From Bacillota bacterium (lineage in GTDB: Bacteria; Bacillota_C; Negativicutes; JAEYSJ01), in NCBI GenBank assembly GCA_023434855.1, contig JAEYSJ010000384.1, positions 1 through 64,000 on the forward strand: a DNA stretch of 64,000 nucleotides, read 5' to 3'. Under the pieces are notes generated by a model. The model worked only from the letters and a program-made list of their open reading frames with translations. It had not been told where the DNA came from and ran no database searches. The position numbers and the translations under genes are program-made. The first letter of the stretch is position 1, and the number at the start of each line of letters is the position of its first letter. Shown here in pieces: positions 34,331-44,544 of this stretch.

Positions 34331-34609
34331 CTATTCTTTTACCGCAATACCCCGTTTCATTCTGTTGACCGGAATATTTGCCACCAGCGCCACTGATGAA
34401 TTAGTATTGGTAAGATTTACTTCCATATCCTTTTCATTAATCTCCATATAATTAGAAATCACTTTTATCATATCATCTTTAAGGATTTCCAAAAACTGTG
34501 GCGATACATTAGCCCGGTCATGAACCAGCACTAACCGCAACCGTTCCTTAGCGATATCCTTTGAGCCATTCGGCTCTCTGCCAAATATTCTCTGAATTAG
34601 CTCTAACAC
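34331..34609 (-). CDS. minE: cell division topological factor MinE
   Basis: Drives pole-to-pole oscillation of MinD and so confines MinC to the poles. The 92-aa product has an amphipathic N-terminus (LELIQRIFG), RLRLVLVHDRANVSPQFLEILKDDMIKVISNYM in the anti-MinCD region and a beta domain at the end. It starts with GTG at 34609 after GGGAGG. It is last in minC-minD-minE. Confidence 0.95.
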   Translation of the reverse strand: MLELIQRIFGREPNGSKDIAKERLRLVLVHDRANVSPQFLEILKDDMIKVISNYMEINEKDMEVNLTNTNSSVALVANIPVNRMKRGIAVKE

Positions 34610-34621
34610 AGTCAGTCCTCC

Positions 34622-35413
34622 CTAAAATCTAAAAATTTTTTTTAGTTTATGAAAAAAACCTTCATTTGTTTCAATAGACATCAATGGTACATTTTCTCCA
34701 CATAATCGCCGTACAATGTTTTTATAAGCACTGCTGGCAGAGGAAACCGGGTTGACTACGGCAGGTTCGCCCCGGTTCGTTGAGATAACTATATACTCGT
34801 CTTCCGGGATAATGCCAAGCAGGTCTACCGCCAGAATCTCAATAATATCGTCAATATCCATCATATCCCCTTTTTTAACCATTTGCGGACGAATCCGGTT
34901 AACAATTAATTTGGGGTTATGCTTTCCTTCTGATTCCAATAGCCCAATAATACGATCAGCATCCCGAACCGCCGACACTTCCGGAGTAGTAACAATTATC
35001 GCCTTGTCGGCGCCGGCGATGGCGTTTTTAAACCCTTGTTCAATACCTGCCGGACAGTCGATAATAACATAATCAAATTCCTGCACCAAATCAGCGCATA
35101 ATTGCTTCATTTGCTCCGGGTTTACTGCCGTCTTGTCCCGGGTTTGAGCGGCAGGTAGAAGATATAGTGTCTCGTAACGCTTGTCCTTGATCAAAGCTTG
35201 CTTCAGGCGGCAATTACCTTCAGTTACATCAACCAAGTCATATACAATGCGGTTCTCCAGTCCCATTACAACATCCAGATTTCTTAAACCGATATCAGCA
35301 TCCACTAAAACCACTTTTTTGCCTTGCAGCGCAAAACCGGTTCCGAGATTGGCAGTTGTGGTAGTCTTACCGACACCACCCTTACCTGATGTAATTACAA
35401 TTACTTCACCCAT
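34622..35413 (-). CDS. minD: septum site-determining ATPase MinD
   Basis: Membrane-cycling ATPase that recruits MinC. The deviant Walker A motif GKGGVGKTT is at residues 10-18; DADIGLRNLD and DCPAGIEQGF follow. The C-terminal amphipathic membrane helix is FFHKLKKIFRF. The length of 263 aa is standard. It overlaps minC by eight bases. Confidence 0.97.
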   Translation of the reverse strand: MGEVIVITSGKGGVGKTTTTANLGTGFALQGKKVVLVDADIGLRNLDVVMGLENRIVYDLVDVTEGNCRLKQALIKDKRYETLYLLPAAQTRDKTAVNPEQMKQLCADLVQEFDYVIIDCPAGIEQGFKNAIAGADKAIIVTTPEVSAVRDADRIIGLLESEGKHNPKLIVNRIRPQMVKKGDMMDIDDIIEILAVDLLGIIPEDEYIVISTNRGEPAVVNPVSSASSAYKNIVRRLCGENVPLMSIETNEGFFHKLKKIFRF

Positions 35414-36059
35414 ATAAGAAAAGCCCTCCTAATTTATTGGCTGGTTCAATTATTACGGCCCCATCTTTTATCCTTGCTGTCTCAACATGCTGCGGTTCAT
35501 CCAACTTATCGGGAGCCCTGGCAATAAGTCCGGCAATTCTAAGCTGAGAAGCCAGCAATTTATTGGCGGTGATAGTCGCTTGTTCATCACCATTAGCACC
35601 GGCATGCGCTACGCCCCGGCATGTTCCATAAATTACAATATCCCCGCCTGCTATCACCTTTGCTCCGGGATTGACATCACCTATTATCACTATTGATCCG
35701 CTGTGTGATATCACTTGCCCATTACGTATCATCTTGGTAATGATTACAGTATGAGGTTTAGCCTTTTCCGGTTCCTTTTTTACCAATGGCTGATTCGGTT
35801 TTGCCTGTTCACTGCTTGATACTTCTTTCCAGTTCAATCCATAACCGGCAAAAAGATCAATTAATTGTTCCCGTTGCTCTGCCGTCAGCAGACGCACAAC
35901 GGAAGGCGGCACTTTGACTGTCGTGCCACTAGTAAAAAATTGGGTAGCAGATTCTAATTTAGCTTTTAACTGTTTCAAAATGACCTCAAAATCGGCGGTT
36001 TCATTCAGCATCAACTGTAAGCCGGATTTATTTCCTTTAAAGACCACATTTTCGCGCAT
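35406..36059 (-). CDS. minC: septum site-determining protein MinC
   Basis: Inhibits FtsZ assembly when bound to MinD. An N-terminal FtsZ-interacting domain (about 1-95) is joined to a C-terminal beta-helix (about 110-217) with SGSIVIIGDVNPGAKVIAGG. I start it at ATG 36059, six bases after GGGAGAG, giving 217 aa; the longer frame to 36101 has no ribosome binding site. First gene of minCDE. Confidence 0.95.
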   Translation of the reverse strand: MRENVVFKGNKSGLQLMLNETADFEVILKQLKAKLESATQFFTSGTTVKVPPSVVRLLTAEQREQLIDLFAGYGLNWKEVSSSEQAKPNQPLVKKEPEKAKPHTVIITKMIRNGQVISHSGSIVIIGDVNPGAKVIAGGDIVIYGTCRGVAHAGANGDEQATITANKLLASQLRIAGLIARAPDKLDEPQHVETARIKDGAVIIEPANKLGGLFLYG

Positions 36060-36145
36060 AGTTCTCTCCCAAATTTTACCATCATTGCATACTATCTGCA
36101 AATAAAAAAATTCGCGTTATTTAGCAATATTCCTGCAATAAATTA

Positions 36146-36177
36146 CAAAAAAACAGGACAGTTTCGTCCTGTTTTTT
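36146..36177 (-). terminator. terminator after mrdA
   Basis: AAAAAACAGGAC pairs with GTCCTGTTTTTT across a short loop; A and T runs on both sides make it bidirectional. It overlaps the mrdA stop region and separates mrdA from minC. Confidence 0.85.
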
Positions 36178-38008
36178 AAATTGCAGTTCCTGGTTTATAA
36201 ACTTTGGCATCTTCTGCAGGCGACTGGTTAATATTGAAAGCTGCTTCCATAATTTTTCTGGCAATCGGTACCGCCGAAGTAGAGCCATATCCTCCTTGTT
36301 CCACAATAACTACTACAGCAATACGTGGATCATCAAATGGCGCATAAGCGACAAACCAGCCATGGTCTCTGCCGTGGGAATTTTCCGCTGTTCCGGTTTT
36401 ACCAGCAATAGGAACGGGAAAATTGCGAAATTCCTGAGCAGCAGTACCACCCTCCATCGCTACTTCCTTTAACGCCTCACGAATAAGATTGAGGGTCCGC
36501 TCCGACATAGTAACCTGCCCTACTTCTTCAGGGAAAAATGTCTTTAGCACTTCGCCGTTTGGTGCGACAATTTTGCTTACCAGATAGGGACGGTAACGGT
36601 GCCCGCCATTTGCCACCTGGCTGATGATTTGGGCCATTTGCATCGGAGTGGCCAATTGGAAGCCTTGACCAATTGCCGCATCAAAGGTTTCTGACAAATA
36701 CCAGTCTTCACCATATGTCTTTTCTTTATAGCGACGATTAGCAACTAAACCATCAGCCTCTTCAGGCAAATTAATGCCGGTGGCTGTCCCCAGGCCAAAC
36801 ATACGGGCGTATTTCTCCAGATTATCAATTCCTAAACGGTTGCCCATTTCATAAAAGTACACATTATCGGACTTTGATAATGCTTCTTTGAAGCTGATCC
36901 AGCCTAAAGCCTCACCAGCAGCATTACCTTTGGCAATAATCCAATGCTTGCCGGTATCTAGGATTTTTTCCTCCGGTGTAACCTTACCAAGCTCTAACGC
37001 TGCTGTGCCTGTGACAATTTTGAACGTGGATCCTGGTGGATATTCGCCGGAAATAGCTTTATTATCCATAGGATGGTACGGATTCTCATTAAGCAGCTTC
37101 CAATCTTTTGACGAAATACCACCGGCAAACAAATTCGGATTAAAAGCAGGACGGCTTACCATTGCCAAAATTTCTCCGGTTTTTGGATTAATAACAACGG
37201 CAGCAGCTGCCCCGGCATTAACATTTTCGGTTTTCGTCTGCAGATACTGCAATTGTTCATCTATCGCAGTTTCAGCCGCCTTTTGTATACGACTGTCAAT
37301 TGTCGTTATAATATTATCGCCTGGCACTGGTTCCTTTTTGCCTAATTCTTGGACAGGGCGTCCATTGACATCGACTTCCACCTGCCCACCACCGTCAATA
37401 CCGCGCAACTCCTTATCATAAACTTTTTCCATGCCAAATTTACCGACAATATCACCGGACTTATAGCCTTCATCCTTGCGTTTTTCCAGTTCACTATCAT
37501 TAATCTCACTGACATAACCAAAGATATGCGCACCCATTTCGTTGTTAATGTAATTCCTGATTGGCTGAATTTCAATAACAACTCCCGGCAGTTCACCACG
37601 GCGCTCCTCAATCTTAGTAACGATATCAGGGCCAATGTCACTCTTTATCCGGATGGGCTCGAATGTCCCCGTATGTTGAGCAACTTTGTCATGAATATCT
37701 TTGACACTTATCCCCAGAATACCGGCCAGTTTGGCAATAACATCGTTGGCAACAGGCCCGGTAAGCGGCAATAAAGATACTGTGAAACCCGGACGGTTAG
37801 AAACCATGGCAACACCATTACGGTCGTAAAAAATACCTCTAGGAGCCATCGTCGGGATCAGTCTGATACGGTTGCCATCTGCCAGTTGCCCGTAATACTT
37901 TCCTTGTGCCACTTGTAAATAGCCCAGACGGGTGATAAGCGCCATAAATACGAGTAACACAATTACCACAAACACGTCCAATCTCGGGCTTGGACGTCTA
38001 ACCAGCAT
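36176..38008 (-). CDS. mrdA: penicillin-binding protein 2 (elongation transpeptidase)
   Basis: Class B PBP that cross-links new peptidoglycan with RodA. One N-terminal membrane segment (about 10-30), a dimerisation domain, then the transpeptidase with SxxK (PPGSTFKI), SxN (SKSDNVYF) and KTG (AGKTGTAE) motifs. The length of 610 aa is typical. ATG at 38008 follows AGGAGG. It follows mreD in the mreBCD-mrdA operon. Confidence 0.96.
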   Translation of the reverse strand: MLVRRPSPRLDVFVVIVLLVFMALITRLGYLQVAQGKYYGQLADGNRIRLIPTMAPRGIFYDRNGVAMVSNRPGFTVSLLPLTGPVANDVIAKLAGILGISVKDIHDKVAQHTGTFEPIRIKSDIGPDIVTKIEERRGELPGVVIEIQPIRNYINNEMGAHIFGYVSEINDSELEKRKDEGYKSGDIVGKFGMEKVYDKELRGIDGGGQVEVDVNGRPVQELGKKEPVPGDNIITTIDSRIQKAAETAIDEQLQYLQTKTENVNAGAAAAVVINPKTGEILAMVSRPAFNPNLFAGGISSKDWKLLNENPYHPMDNKAISGEYPPGSTFKIVTGTAALELGKVTPEEKILDTGKHWIIAKGNAAGEALGWISFKEALSKSDNVYFYEMGNRLGIDNLEKYARMFGLGTATGINLPEEADGLVANRRYKEKTYGEDWYLSETFDAAIGQGFQLATPMQMAQIISQVANGGHRYRPYLVSKIVAPNGEVLKTFFPEEVGQVTMSERTLNLIREALKEVAMEGGTAAQEFRNFPVPIAGKTGTAENSHGRDHGWFVAYAPFDDPRIAVVVIVEQGGYGSTSAVPIARKIMEAAFNINQSPAEDAKVYKPGTAI

Positions 38009-38056
38009 TGCAACAACCTCCCTATAGAAATTTTCTTAAAAATTAAGCCGGGGTAC

Positions 38057-38551
38057 CTAGAATCTGGTACCCCTTTTGTTTACCAATATACGGTATACTA
38101 TTTGATGCACCGGAATGGATACAAGAATATTATAGCCTAAAACCGGCAATATGGAATAGGTTAATGTTGCGGAATAATCAACTTTATATCCCAGTAAAAA
38201 CAATATCGCCATCATTGCCATACCATTGCCCACTGTCGCCAATGCCATTGCCAGGATAGGCAGCAGGATGTGCTCCTTAAATACCTTTTGCTCTGCCAGT
38301 CCGAAAAGGTACCCGGTAGCCAGTTTTGACAAAGCATTCAGACCAAAAATATTACCTGATGCCAAATCCTGCAACAAGCCGGAGAAGAATCCCATCCCGA
38401 CCCCTTTTTCTTTTCCCAGAAGCAAGGCTGTTGACACTACCACAATTAGCAACAAATCAGGTCTGATACCGTTAATAGCTATAAATGGTACAAGGGTTGT
38501 CTGAACAATCAGTGTCAAGAATAGCAAACAAGCCCAAATTACCGCTGTCAT
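38057..38551 (-). CDS. mreD: rod shape-determining protein MreD
   Basis: Small integral membrane protein of the elongasome. 164 aa with about five hydrophobic segments and the conserved NGIRPDLLLIVVV and GLLQDLASGNIFG motifs. The start overlaps the mreC stop by four bases. Confidence 0.94.
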   Translation of the reverse strand: MTAVIWACLLFLTLIVQTTLVPFIAINGIRPDLLLIVVVSTALLLGKEKGVGMGFFSGLLQDLASGNIFGLNALSKLATGYLFGLAEQKVFKEHILLPILAMALATVGNGMAMMAILFLLGYKVDYSATLTYSILPVLGYNILVSIPVHQIVYRILVNKRGTRF

Positions 38552-39462
38552 CGCCCGGCCCCTTTCGGCGGGAGTGCAGGAACAGCAGGATTAGCTACGG
38601 GATTCTGGGTTGGCTGTGGAAGAACAGGCATAGGTTCACGGGAGCGTATAACAACAAAAACCTCTTCCAGTCTATCAAAATCTACCGCCGGCTTAATGAC
38701 TGCGTATTTGAGCAGTCCGCCTTCCTCATTAACAATATCTGTCACTTCACCCACCAACAACCCTTTGGGATAAATTCCGCCGAACCCTGATGTGATAATT
38801 GTATCACCCTTAATAATGTCAGCGTCTCGTGCAAGATTTACCATATGTGGTGTTAACGGATTAGGCCCATAGCCTTCAACAATAGCAGCTACCCGTGATT
38901 CCAAACGTTGTACCAGAGAACCAACGGCACTGCGCGGATCAAGGATGAGTTGCACCTTGGCCGTTTTGCTGTATACGCTTACCACACTTCCGGCTAGCCC
39001 CTGTGGCGTAATAACCGGCATATCTTTGGCAATGCCGTCAGCGGTTCCGCGGTTAATAACAATTGTGCTGGTCCAGCTTCCAGGATCACGCCCTATTACT
39101 GTAGCAGTTACCAAGTCAAACTGAGTCGCTCCTTTTTTATAATCGAGCATCGCCCGCAATCTGGCATTTTCCGCCAGAATTTCAGTGGAGTCAATACTAT
39201 TTTGACGAAGCTCCGCATTTTCCGCCCGAAGCGCCTGGTTATCCCGATATACCGTCATAAGCTGCCCGGAGAATGAGCCAGCCTGCCGCAAACTGTAACC
39301 AATTTTAGCCACAACATACTCGACAGGCGCCAGGATTGTGGTTACGAATCCCTCGGTAAAAGTAAATTGATATTTTCCAAGCGCCGCACCGCTGGCCAGC
39401 AAAAAGACGGTTGACACAGCCACCACCAGGATGACCGTCTTTTTGTTAAAAAATCCCACCAT
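38548..39462 (-). CDS. mreC: rod shape-determining protein MreC
   Basis: Bitopic protein that activates PBP2-RodA. An N-terminal membrane segment (about 9-28), a coiled coil with DNQALRAENAELRQNS (about 68-100), then paired beta domains (about 115-270). The proline-rich C-terminal tail (about 278-304) is probably unstructured. The length of 304 aa is typical. ATG at 39462 follows GAGGAG. Confidence 0.95.
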   Translation of the reverse strand: MVGFFNKKTVILVVAVSTVFLLASGAALGKYQFTFTEGFVTTILAPVEYVVAKIGYSLRQAGSFSGQLMTVYRDNQALRAENAELRQNSIDSTEILAENARLRAMLDYKKGATQFDLVTATVIGRDPGSWTSTIVINRGTADGIAKDMPVITPQGLAGSVVSVYSKTAKVQLILDPRSAVGSLVQRLESRVAAIVEGYGPNPLTPHMVNLARDADIIKGDTIITSGFGGIYPKGLLVGEVTDIVNEEGGLLKYAVIKPAVDFDRLEEVFVVIRSREPMPVLPQPTQNPVANPAVPALPPKGAGR

Positions 39463-39521
39463 CTAGGCTCCTCTCTATTCAATTATTACAACATATATAC
39501 CAACATTCCCTCAGAAATAAG

Positions 39522-40571
<1,050 letters not shown>

Positions 40572-40592
40572 CTAACCCGAGTAAACGACTAT

Positions 40593-41300
40593 TTATATTA
40601 TTCCCTTTTCTTTTAAACTAACATACTTACTATCTCCAATAATCACATGATCAAGTACTGAAATATCCAAAAGCCTACCTGCCTCAACCAATTTTTTCGT
40701 TATTGCAATATCTTCCTGACTGGGAGCAGGGTCTCCGCTTGGATGATTGTGCACTAAGATTACCGCAGCAGCGGAATAGTTAATGGCTTCCCGGAATACT
40801 TCCCTGGGATGCACGATTGATGCATTCAGACTACCTACTGAGATAACAGGTGTTGCCAAAACGTGATTCTTGGTAGACAGCAATAAAATAATAAAATGTT
40901 CCCTGGCTTCGTACCTTAATCTGGCCATCATCAAATTCGCAGCGTCCTGAGGTGAATGTATCACCGGTCGTTCAATAACCGCCTGAGAATTCAGCCGCTT
41001 GCCAAGTTCAATAGCTGCTGCCACCGTTACTGCTTTAACCGGCCCGATTCCCTTTACTTTGCTCATCTCCTGCGGCGACATGTTTCCCAAGGCACCAAGC
41101 CCTATTTCTCCATATTTTTTTAATAATTTTTCGGCTATTCGTACAGCTGAATCCTGTTTAGTACCTGTTCTGAGCAAAATAGCGAGTAATTCGGCATTGC
41201 TTAAAGACTGGCAGCCTTTAGCCAACATCTTTTCCCTTGGTCGTTCGTCCTCCGGCAATTCTTTTATTGTTAAAGGTTTTTCTACAACGCTTGATGTCAT
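40593..41300 (-). CDS. radC: RadC family JAB-domain protein
   Basis: 235 aa. A helix-hairpin-helix region (about 50-100, MSKVKGIGPVKA) is followed by an MPN/JAB metalloprotease-like domain with the zinc motif HNHPSGDPAPSQED. The family was once linked to DNA repair, but its role is unsettled. It overlaps maf by four bases and lies directly upstream of mreB, the common Firmicute order. Confidence 0.94.
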   Translation of the reverse strand: MTSSVVEKPLTIKELPEDERPREKMLAKGCQSLSNAELLAILLRTGTKQDSAVRIAEKLLKKYGEIGLGALGNMSPQEMSKVKGIGPVKAVTVAAAIELGKRLNSQAVIERPVIHSPQDAANLMMARLRYEAREHFIILLLSTKNHVLATPVISVGSLNASIVHPREVFREAINYSAAAVILVHNHPSGDPAPSQEDIAITKKLVEAGRLLDISVLDHVIIGDSKYVSLKEKGII

Positions 41301-41872
41301 AACAGGTAAACCCCCGCCATATTTAGCAAGTTGCGCAATGTTGCCAGCGGCAAACCCACCACGTTAGTATAACATCCATTAATTCTTTCGACAAACAATG
41401 CCCCAACGCCCTGAATAGCGTACGCTCCTGCTTTATCCATTGGTTCACCGGTAGCAACATATCGTTCAATTTCTTCTTTCGTCAGCTGGGCAATATGAAC
41501 TGTGGTAACAGAAAAGTCAGTCCAACTTCTGCCTGTACCACATTCTACAATTGCCACACCGGTTACTACCTGGTGTTCGCGGCCTGACAAATCAGACAAC
41601 ATACGACAAGCGTCATAAGCATCAGCCGGCTTGCCAAATACCTGGCCATCAAGCACAACAATGGTGTCTGCTCCAATAACTATATCACCGGAATTAAGTT
41701 TACCAGCCACATCAGCGGCTTTGGCTTTAGCCTGAACAACTGCCAGCTCATTTGGTGGCAAATCCTGAGTATTATCCTCAATAACGCTGCTGGTAATCAC
41801 TTCAAAATCGCACCCTACCTGGGTTAAAAGTTCTTGCCTCCTGGGTGATGCAGATGCAAGAATTATTGACAT
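41297..41872 (-). CDS. maf: Maf family nucleotide pyrophosphatase
   Basis: Hydrolyses non-canonical or modified NTPs such as dTTP, UTP and modified forms. The N-terminus IILASASPRRQELL and the DTIV motif (IGADTIVVLDG) are diagnostic, with Y-QGVGALFVERINGCYTNVVGLP near the C-terminus. The length of 191 aa is standard. ATG at 41872 follows GGGAGG. Confidence 0.95.
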   Translation of the reverse strand: MSIILASASPRRQELLTQVGCDFEVITSSVIEDNTQDLPPNELAVVQAKAKAADVAGKLNSGDIVIGADTIVVLDGQVFGKPADAYDACRMLSDLSGREHQVVTGVAIVECGTGRSWTDFSVTTVHIAQLTKEEIERYVATGEPMDKAGAYAIQGVGALFVERINGCYTNVVGLPLATLRNLLNMAGVYLL

Positions 41873-41889
41873 ACTATTATGATACCTCC

Positions 41890-42162
41890 CTAAAAACGTT
41901 TGAAAAGAAATGCTGCCGCTACTATACCCAATATGCTAATCAGATTTGGATGCAGTGAAAAACCAAATATTAGTTTAATGACATATAGATTAATGGTTAT
42001 TGGCGGCAAATCAAAGATAGGAAAGGTTTTAACCAAATAAGGAGCCACTCCTGACATCATAGTAGAAGTTGCTATAATCTCTCCTAATATCCCGCCTAAA
42101 ACAGCACCGGTAACTAAAAACAAAGCCAATACACCATAACCTTTAGTATTGCCACCACGCAA
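41890..42162 (-). CDS. DUF4321 family membrane protein
   Basis: A small protein with two hydrophobic regions (about residues 8-27 and 53-85 from the chosen start) and the GAVLGGILGEI segment typical of DUF4321. The function is unknown. The start is uncertain. I chose TTG at 42162, eight bases after a run of five G. TTG at 42192 (100 aa) with AAGGAG further upstream is the alternative. It lies 17 bases upstream of maf. Confidence 0.8.
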   Translation of the reverse strand: MRGGNTKGYGVLALFLVTGAVLGGILGEIIATSTMMSGVAPYLVKTFPIFDLPPITINLYVIKLIFGFSLHPNLISILGIVAAAFLFKRF

Positions 42163-42298
42163 CAACATTACCCCCAACATTATATTTGGCAACTTACCCT
42201 ATACTCCTTCTACAAGAAACGGAAGAAATCCTGGAATTATTACAAGGATTTTTGCATATTTGCACATTTTTTTACAACATGGTTGGTATTGCTTTATA

Positions 42299-42814
42299 TT
42301 ACGCTAAATTAAGTTTAGAAACTTTAGTTAAAAAATAGGCAGTAGTAAATCCGGTGGCCAAACCTGTAGGCACAGCAAACAGCACCAGATAAGGCAGGTA
42401 CCACAGCAAGCTGGAGCTGACTACCACTAGCGCTGCTACCAAAATCTGCGCCAAATTATGCACAACCGCCCCGATTACACTAACACCGACTATCGAAAAA
42501 GGCGGCTGCCAGAAACGAAAAACAAATGCCATAACCGCTGTGCTTATCAATGCTCCGCTGATACTCATGGCAAAAGCCGGTCCAAGAAACGCTCCACCAA
42601 ACAATGAACCGATAAGAACCCTTAAAATTGCAACAAAAAAAGCGTCCTGCCAACCGTATATGGCAATAACAACCAATGAAACAATATTAGCCAGGCCAAG
42701 CTTAATGCCCGGCACAGGCAATGGCAAAGGTATCCAGGCTTCAACCACATGCAGAACACTGGCAATGGCCACAAATAGCGCCAATAATACCATTCGTCTT
42801 GTGTTATTATGCAT
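42299..42814 (-). CDS. Gx transporter family membrane protein
   Basis: A 171-aa polytopic protein (about five to six membrane segments) of the Gx transporter / heptaprenyl diphosphate synthase component I-like family, with LPVPGIKLGLANIVSL and IGAVVHNLAQI motifs. I start it at ATG 42814, six bases after AGGTG; the frame extends to GTG 42823. It follows a NusG domain II gene, a pairing seen often in Firmicutes and, to my memory, like the EetB-EetA pair of flavin-based electron export. The substrate is unknown. Confidence 0.85.
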   Translation of the reverse strand: MHNNTRRMVLLALFVAIASVLHVVEAWIPLPLPVPGIKLGLANIVSLVVIAIYGWQDAFFVAILRVLIGSLFGGAFLGPAFAMSISGALISTAVMAFVFRFWQPPFSIVGVSVIGAVVHNLAQILVAALVVVSSSLLWYLPYLVLFAVPTGLATGFTTAYFLTKVSKLNLA

Positions 42815-42823
42815 TTTTTTCAC

Positions 42824-43201
42824 CTAACGCGCAATATCGTCAATATCAGTATCTTTCTGAGACACAACCTTAATGACCACCCGCCAAGGCAGGCATACTA
42901 TTTGTTGTGGTGCGGTACTTACCCAGCCTGTACGCACACATATCTGGTCAGGACAATCAGCATCCCGCACACGAATATGCCCGTCCTGAACTTCAATAAT
43001 ATTGTAATGTTCAGTGCCGCCAATGCGGAATTCTTCACGGTAGCCTGCCCTGAGCGGCATAGTTTTTATCAGCATGCCGTCTTTCCATATTTCCGCCGTG
43101 CGATTGCCTGCTGCTGGAAAGAAAAACAGACCGGCACCAGCCCCGCACACCGCTGCTATAAGCAATAGGCCAACAAGCCATTTATCGGCCCGTGTTAACA
43201 T
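42824..43201 (-). CDS. NusG domain II-containing membrane-anchored protein
   Basis: A 125-aa protein with an N-terminal membrane segment (about residues 8-28) and an extracytoplasmic NusG_II beta domain with RDADCPDQICVRTGWVS and QQIVCLPWRVVI. The conserved CPDQIC and CLP cysteines are present. It is unrelated to transcription factor NusG despite the name. The start is ATG 43201 after GGTGG; GTG at 43213 is less likely. It is coupled to the Gx transporter gene. Confidence 0.88.
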   Translation of the reverse strand: MLTRADKWLVGLLLIAAVCGAGAGLFFFPAAGNRTAEIWKDGMLIKTMPLRAGYREEFRIGGTEHYNIIEVQDGHIRVRDADCPDQICVRTGWVSTAPQQIVCLPWRVVIKVVSQKDTDIDDIAR

Positions 43202-43290
43202 TCCACCAGCCACCCTATCTGTATGAATATAGCTTATTTTACCTTAAAATGACTTGTCATGCAAGAAAAGGTAATACATATAGTTAAGAA

Positions 43291-43340
43291 AAAAAGTAAA
43301 AAGCCGTTGTCATTATAACAAGATACTGACAATGGCTTTT
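43291..43340 (-). terminator. terminator of the spoIIIA operon
   Basis: AAAAGCCGTTGTCA pairs with TGACAATGGCTTTT (one G-U) and on the minus strand is followed by TTTTT and further T-rich sequence, seven bases after the spoIIIAH stop. Confidence 0.85.
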
Positions 43341-43346
43341 ATATTT

Positions 43347-43886
43347 TTATGGTTTTGCACTGATTGTTATATCTTCTGCTTTTACCCCGGAAACCCTGCT
43401 GATAATATCAGCTACCTGAATAACCTCCTCGCGGGATAGCGAAGTAGTTTTTACAACTACACTTACAGAATTATCACGGATAAAAACCAGCGCATCGGCA
43501 AAACCGCGGGCCTTTATCAAATTCTCCATTTCGGCCTCATGCTGTTTTTCCTGCATAAGCTTTAATATTGCATCTTGCGAATGCTGCCTTGCTTCCTCGC
43601 TACTGGCAGTTTTTATGCTCTCCCGCAATAAGTCCGACCGTTCACTGCGATTCTTGTCCCGTTCAAGCCTGTATTCAGTAAAAAAGTCAGGACTGGCAGC
43701 CGGCACAACTTGCTCAACCGTCACCGTTTTAGTCACCTGCATAGCATTAGAACGGTCCGCTTTTACTTGCCGGTAATATTCAATACCCGCCAATCCCGCT
43801 ATACCCAATATGACTACCATAATAACAGCCAACCCAGCCATAACAGCAATAATTTTCTTTGCTCTGCCTACAGTAAAAATAACCAT
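43347..43886 (-). CDS. spoIIIAH: stage III sporulation protein AH
   Basis: Mother-cell half of the SpoIIIAH-SpoIIQ channel across the two membranes around the forespore. One N-terminal membrane segment (about 12-34), a charged coiled region, and a C-terminal YscJ/FliF-like ring-building domain (about 100-179) ending in ISRVSGVKAEDITISAKP. The 179-aa length is a little short of Bacillus SpoIIIAH. Last gene of the operon. Confidence 0.92.
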   Translation of the reverse strand: MVIFTVGRAKKIIAVMAGLAVIMVVILGIAGLAGIEYYRQVKADRSNAMQVTKTVTVEQVVPAASPDFFTEYRLERDKNRSERSDLLRESIKTASSEEARQHSQDAILKLMQEKQHEAEMENLIKARGFADALVFIRDNSVSVVVKTTSLSREEVIQVADIISRVSGVKAEDITISAKP

Positions 43887-43896
43887 CTGCCTAACC

Positions 43897-44502
43897 TCAC
43901 TTCCTTTGCGGTATTACCGTAATCTTATACGCTGGAATCCCTAAGCCAGCCTCCACAGCTCTGGTTAGGTTTGCTTTAACTGTAGAATCATATGCACCTT
44001 CGGCAATTACTAGCACGCCTTTAATAACTGGTTTTAATTCCCTAAGCATTACCGGATGATCTACGCCATTTTCCTTGCTTAACAATATTTGTTCAGTTTC
44101 CTTGATTTCTGTCGTGGTGCGAATGCCACCGCCTGTGTCTTTTTCCTGTATAGTCTTGCTTTCCTTGGTAATATTTCTGGCAGGCTCCTGGGTACCGCCG
44201 TTTTCCAAAGTAATATTAACAGCTACCGCCCCTGCTCCTTTTACTTGTGATAATAAATTGGCCAGCTTAGCCTCCAGAGCTTCCTCATAATTACGAACTT
44301 GTGCCGGAGCACTTTTGGCTACTTCGGCAGGTGTTTCGACTTTGGATTTGTTCGGCTGGGAGTCCAGCAGTCCGCCGGATATCAGTAAAATTACTCCCAG
44401 AATTCCCAGCCAAACAAGCCGCATATTAAGCACACCACTTTTAAATAGTTGTGCGGGCCATATTTTTTTTGTTTTTTCGATAACTGCGTTAAAACTTGAC
44501 AT
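43897..44502 (-). CDS. spoIIIAG: stage III sporulation protein AG
   Basis: Ring-forming component of the SpoIIIA channel. One membrane segment (about 28-44), then a ring-building domain with YEEALEAKLANLLSQVKGAGAVAVNITLENGG and a C-terminal VIAEGAYDSTVKANLTRAVEAGLG. 201 aa. ATG at 44502 follows AGGAGG. A palindromic repeat separates it from spoIIIAF. Confidence 0.93.
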   Translation of the reverse strand: MSSFNAVIEKTKKIWPAQLFKSGVLNMRLVWLGILGVILLISGGLLDSQPNKSKVETPAEVAKSAPAQVRNYEEALEAKLANLLSQVKGAGAVAVNITLENGGTQEPARNITKESKTIQEKDTGGGIRTTTEIKETEQILLSKENGVDHPVMLRELKPVIKGVLVIAEGAYDSTVKANLTRAVEAGLGIPAYKITVIPQRK

Positions 44503-44544
44503 CCTTCTAGCCTCCTTCTCAAAATAGTTTTTCCTCCTTAAGGT

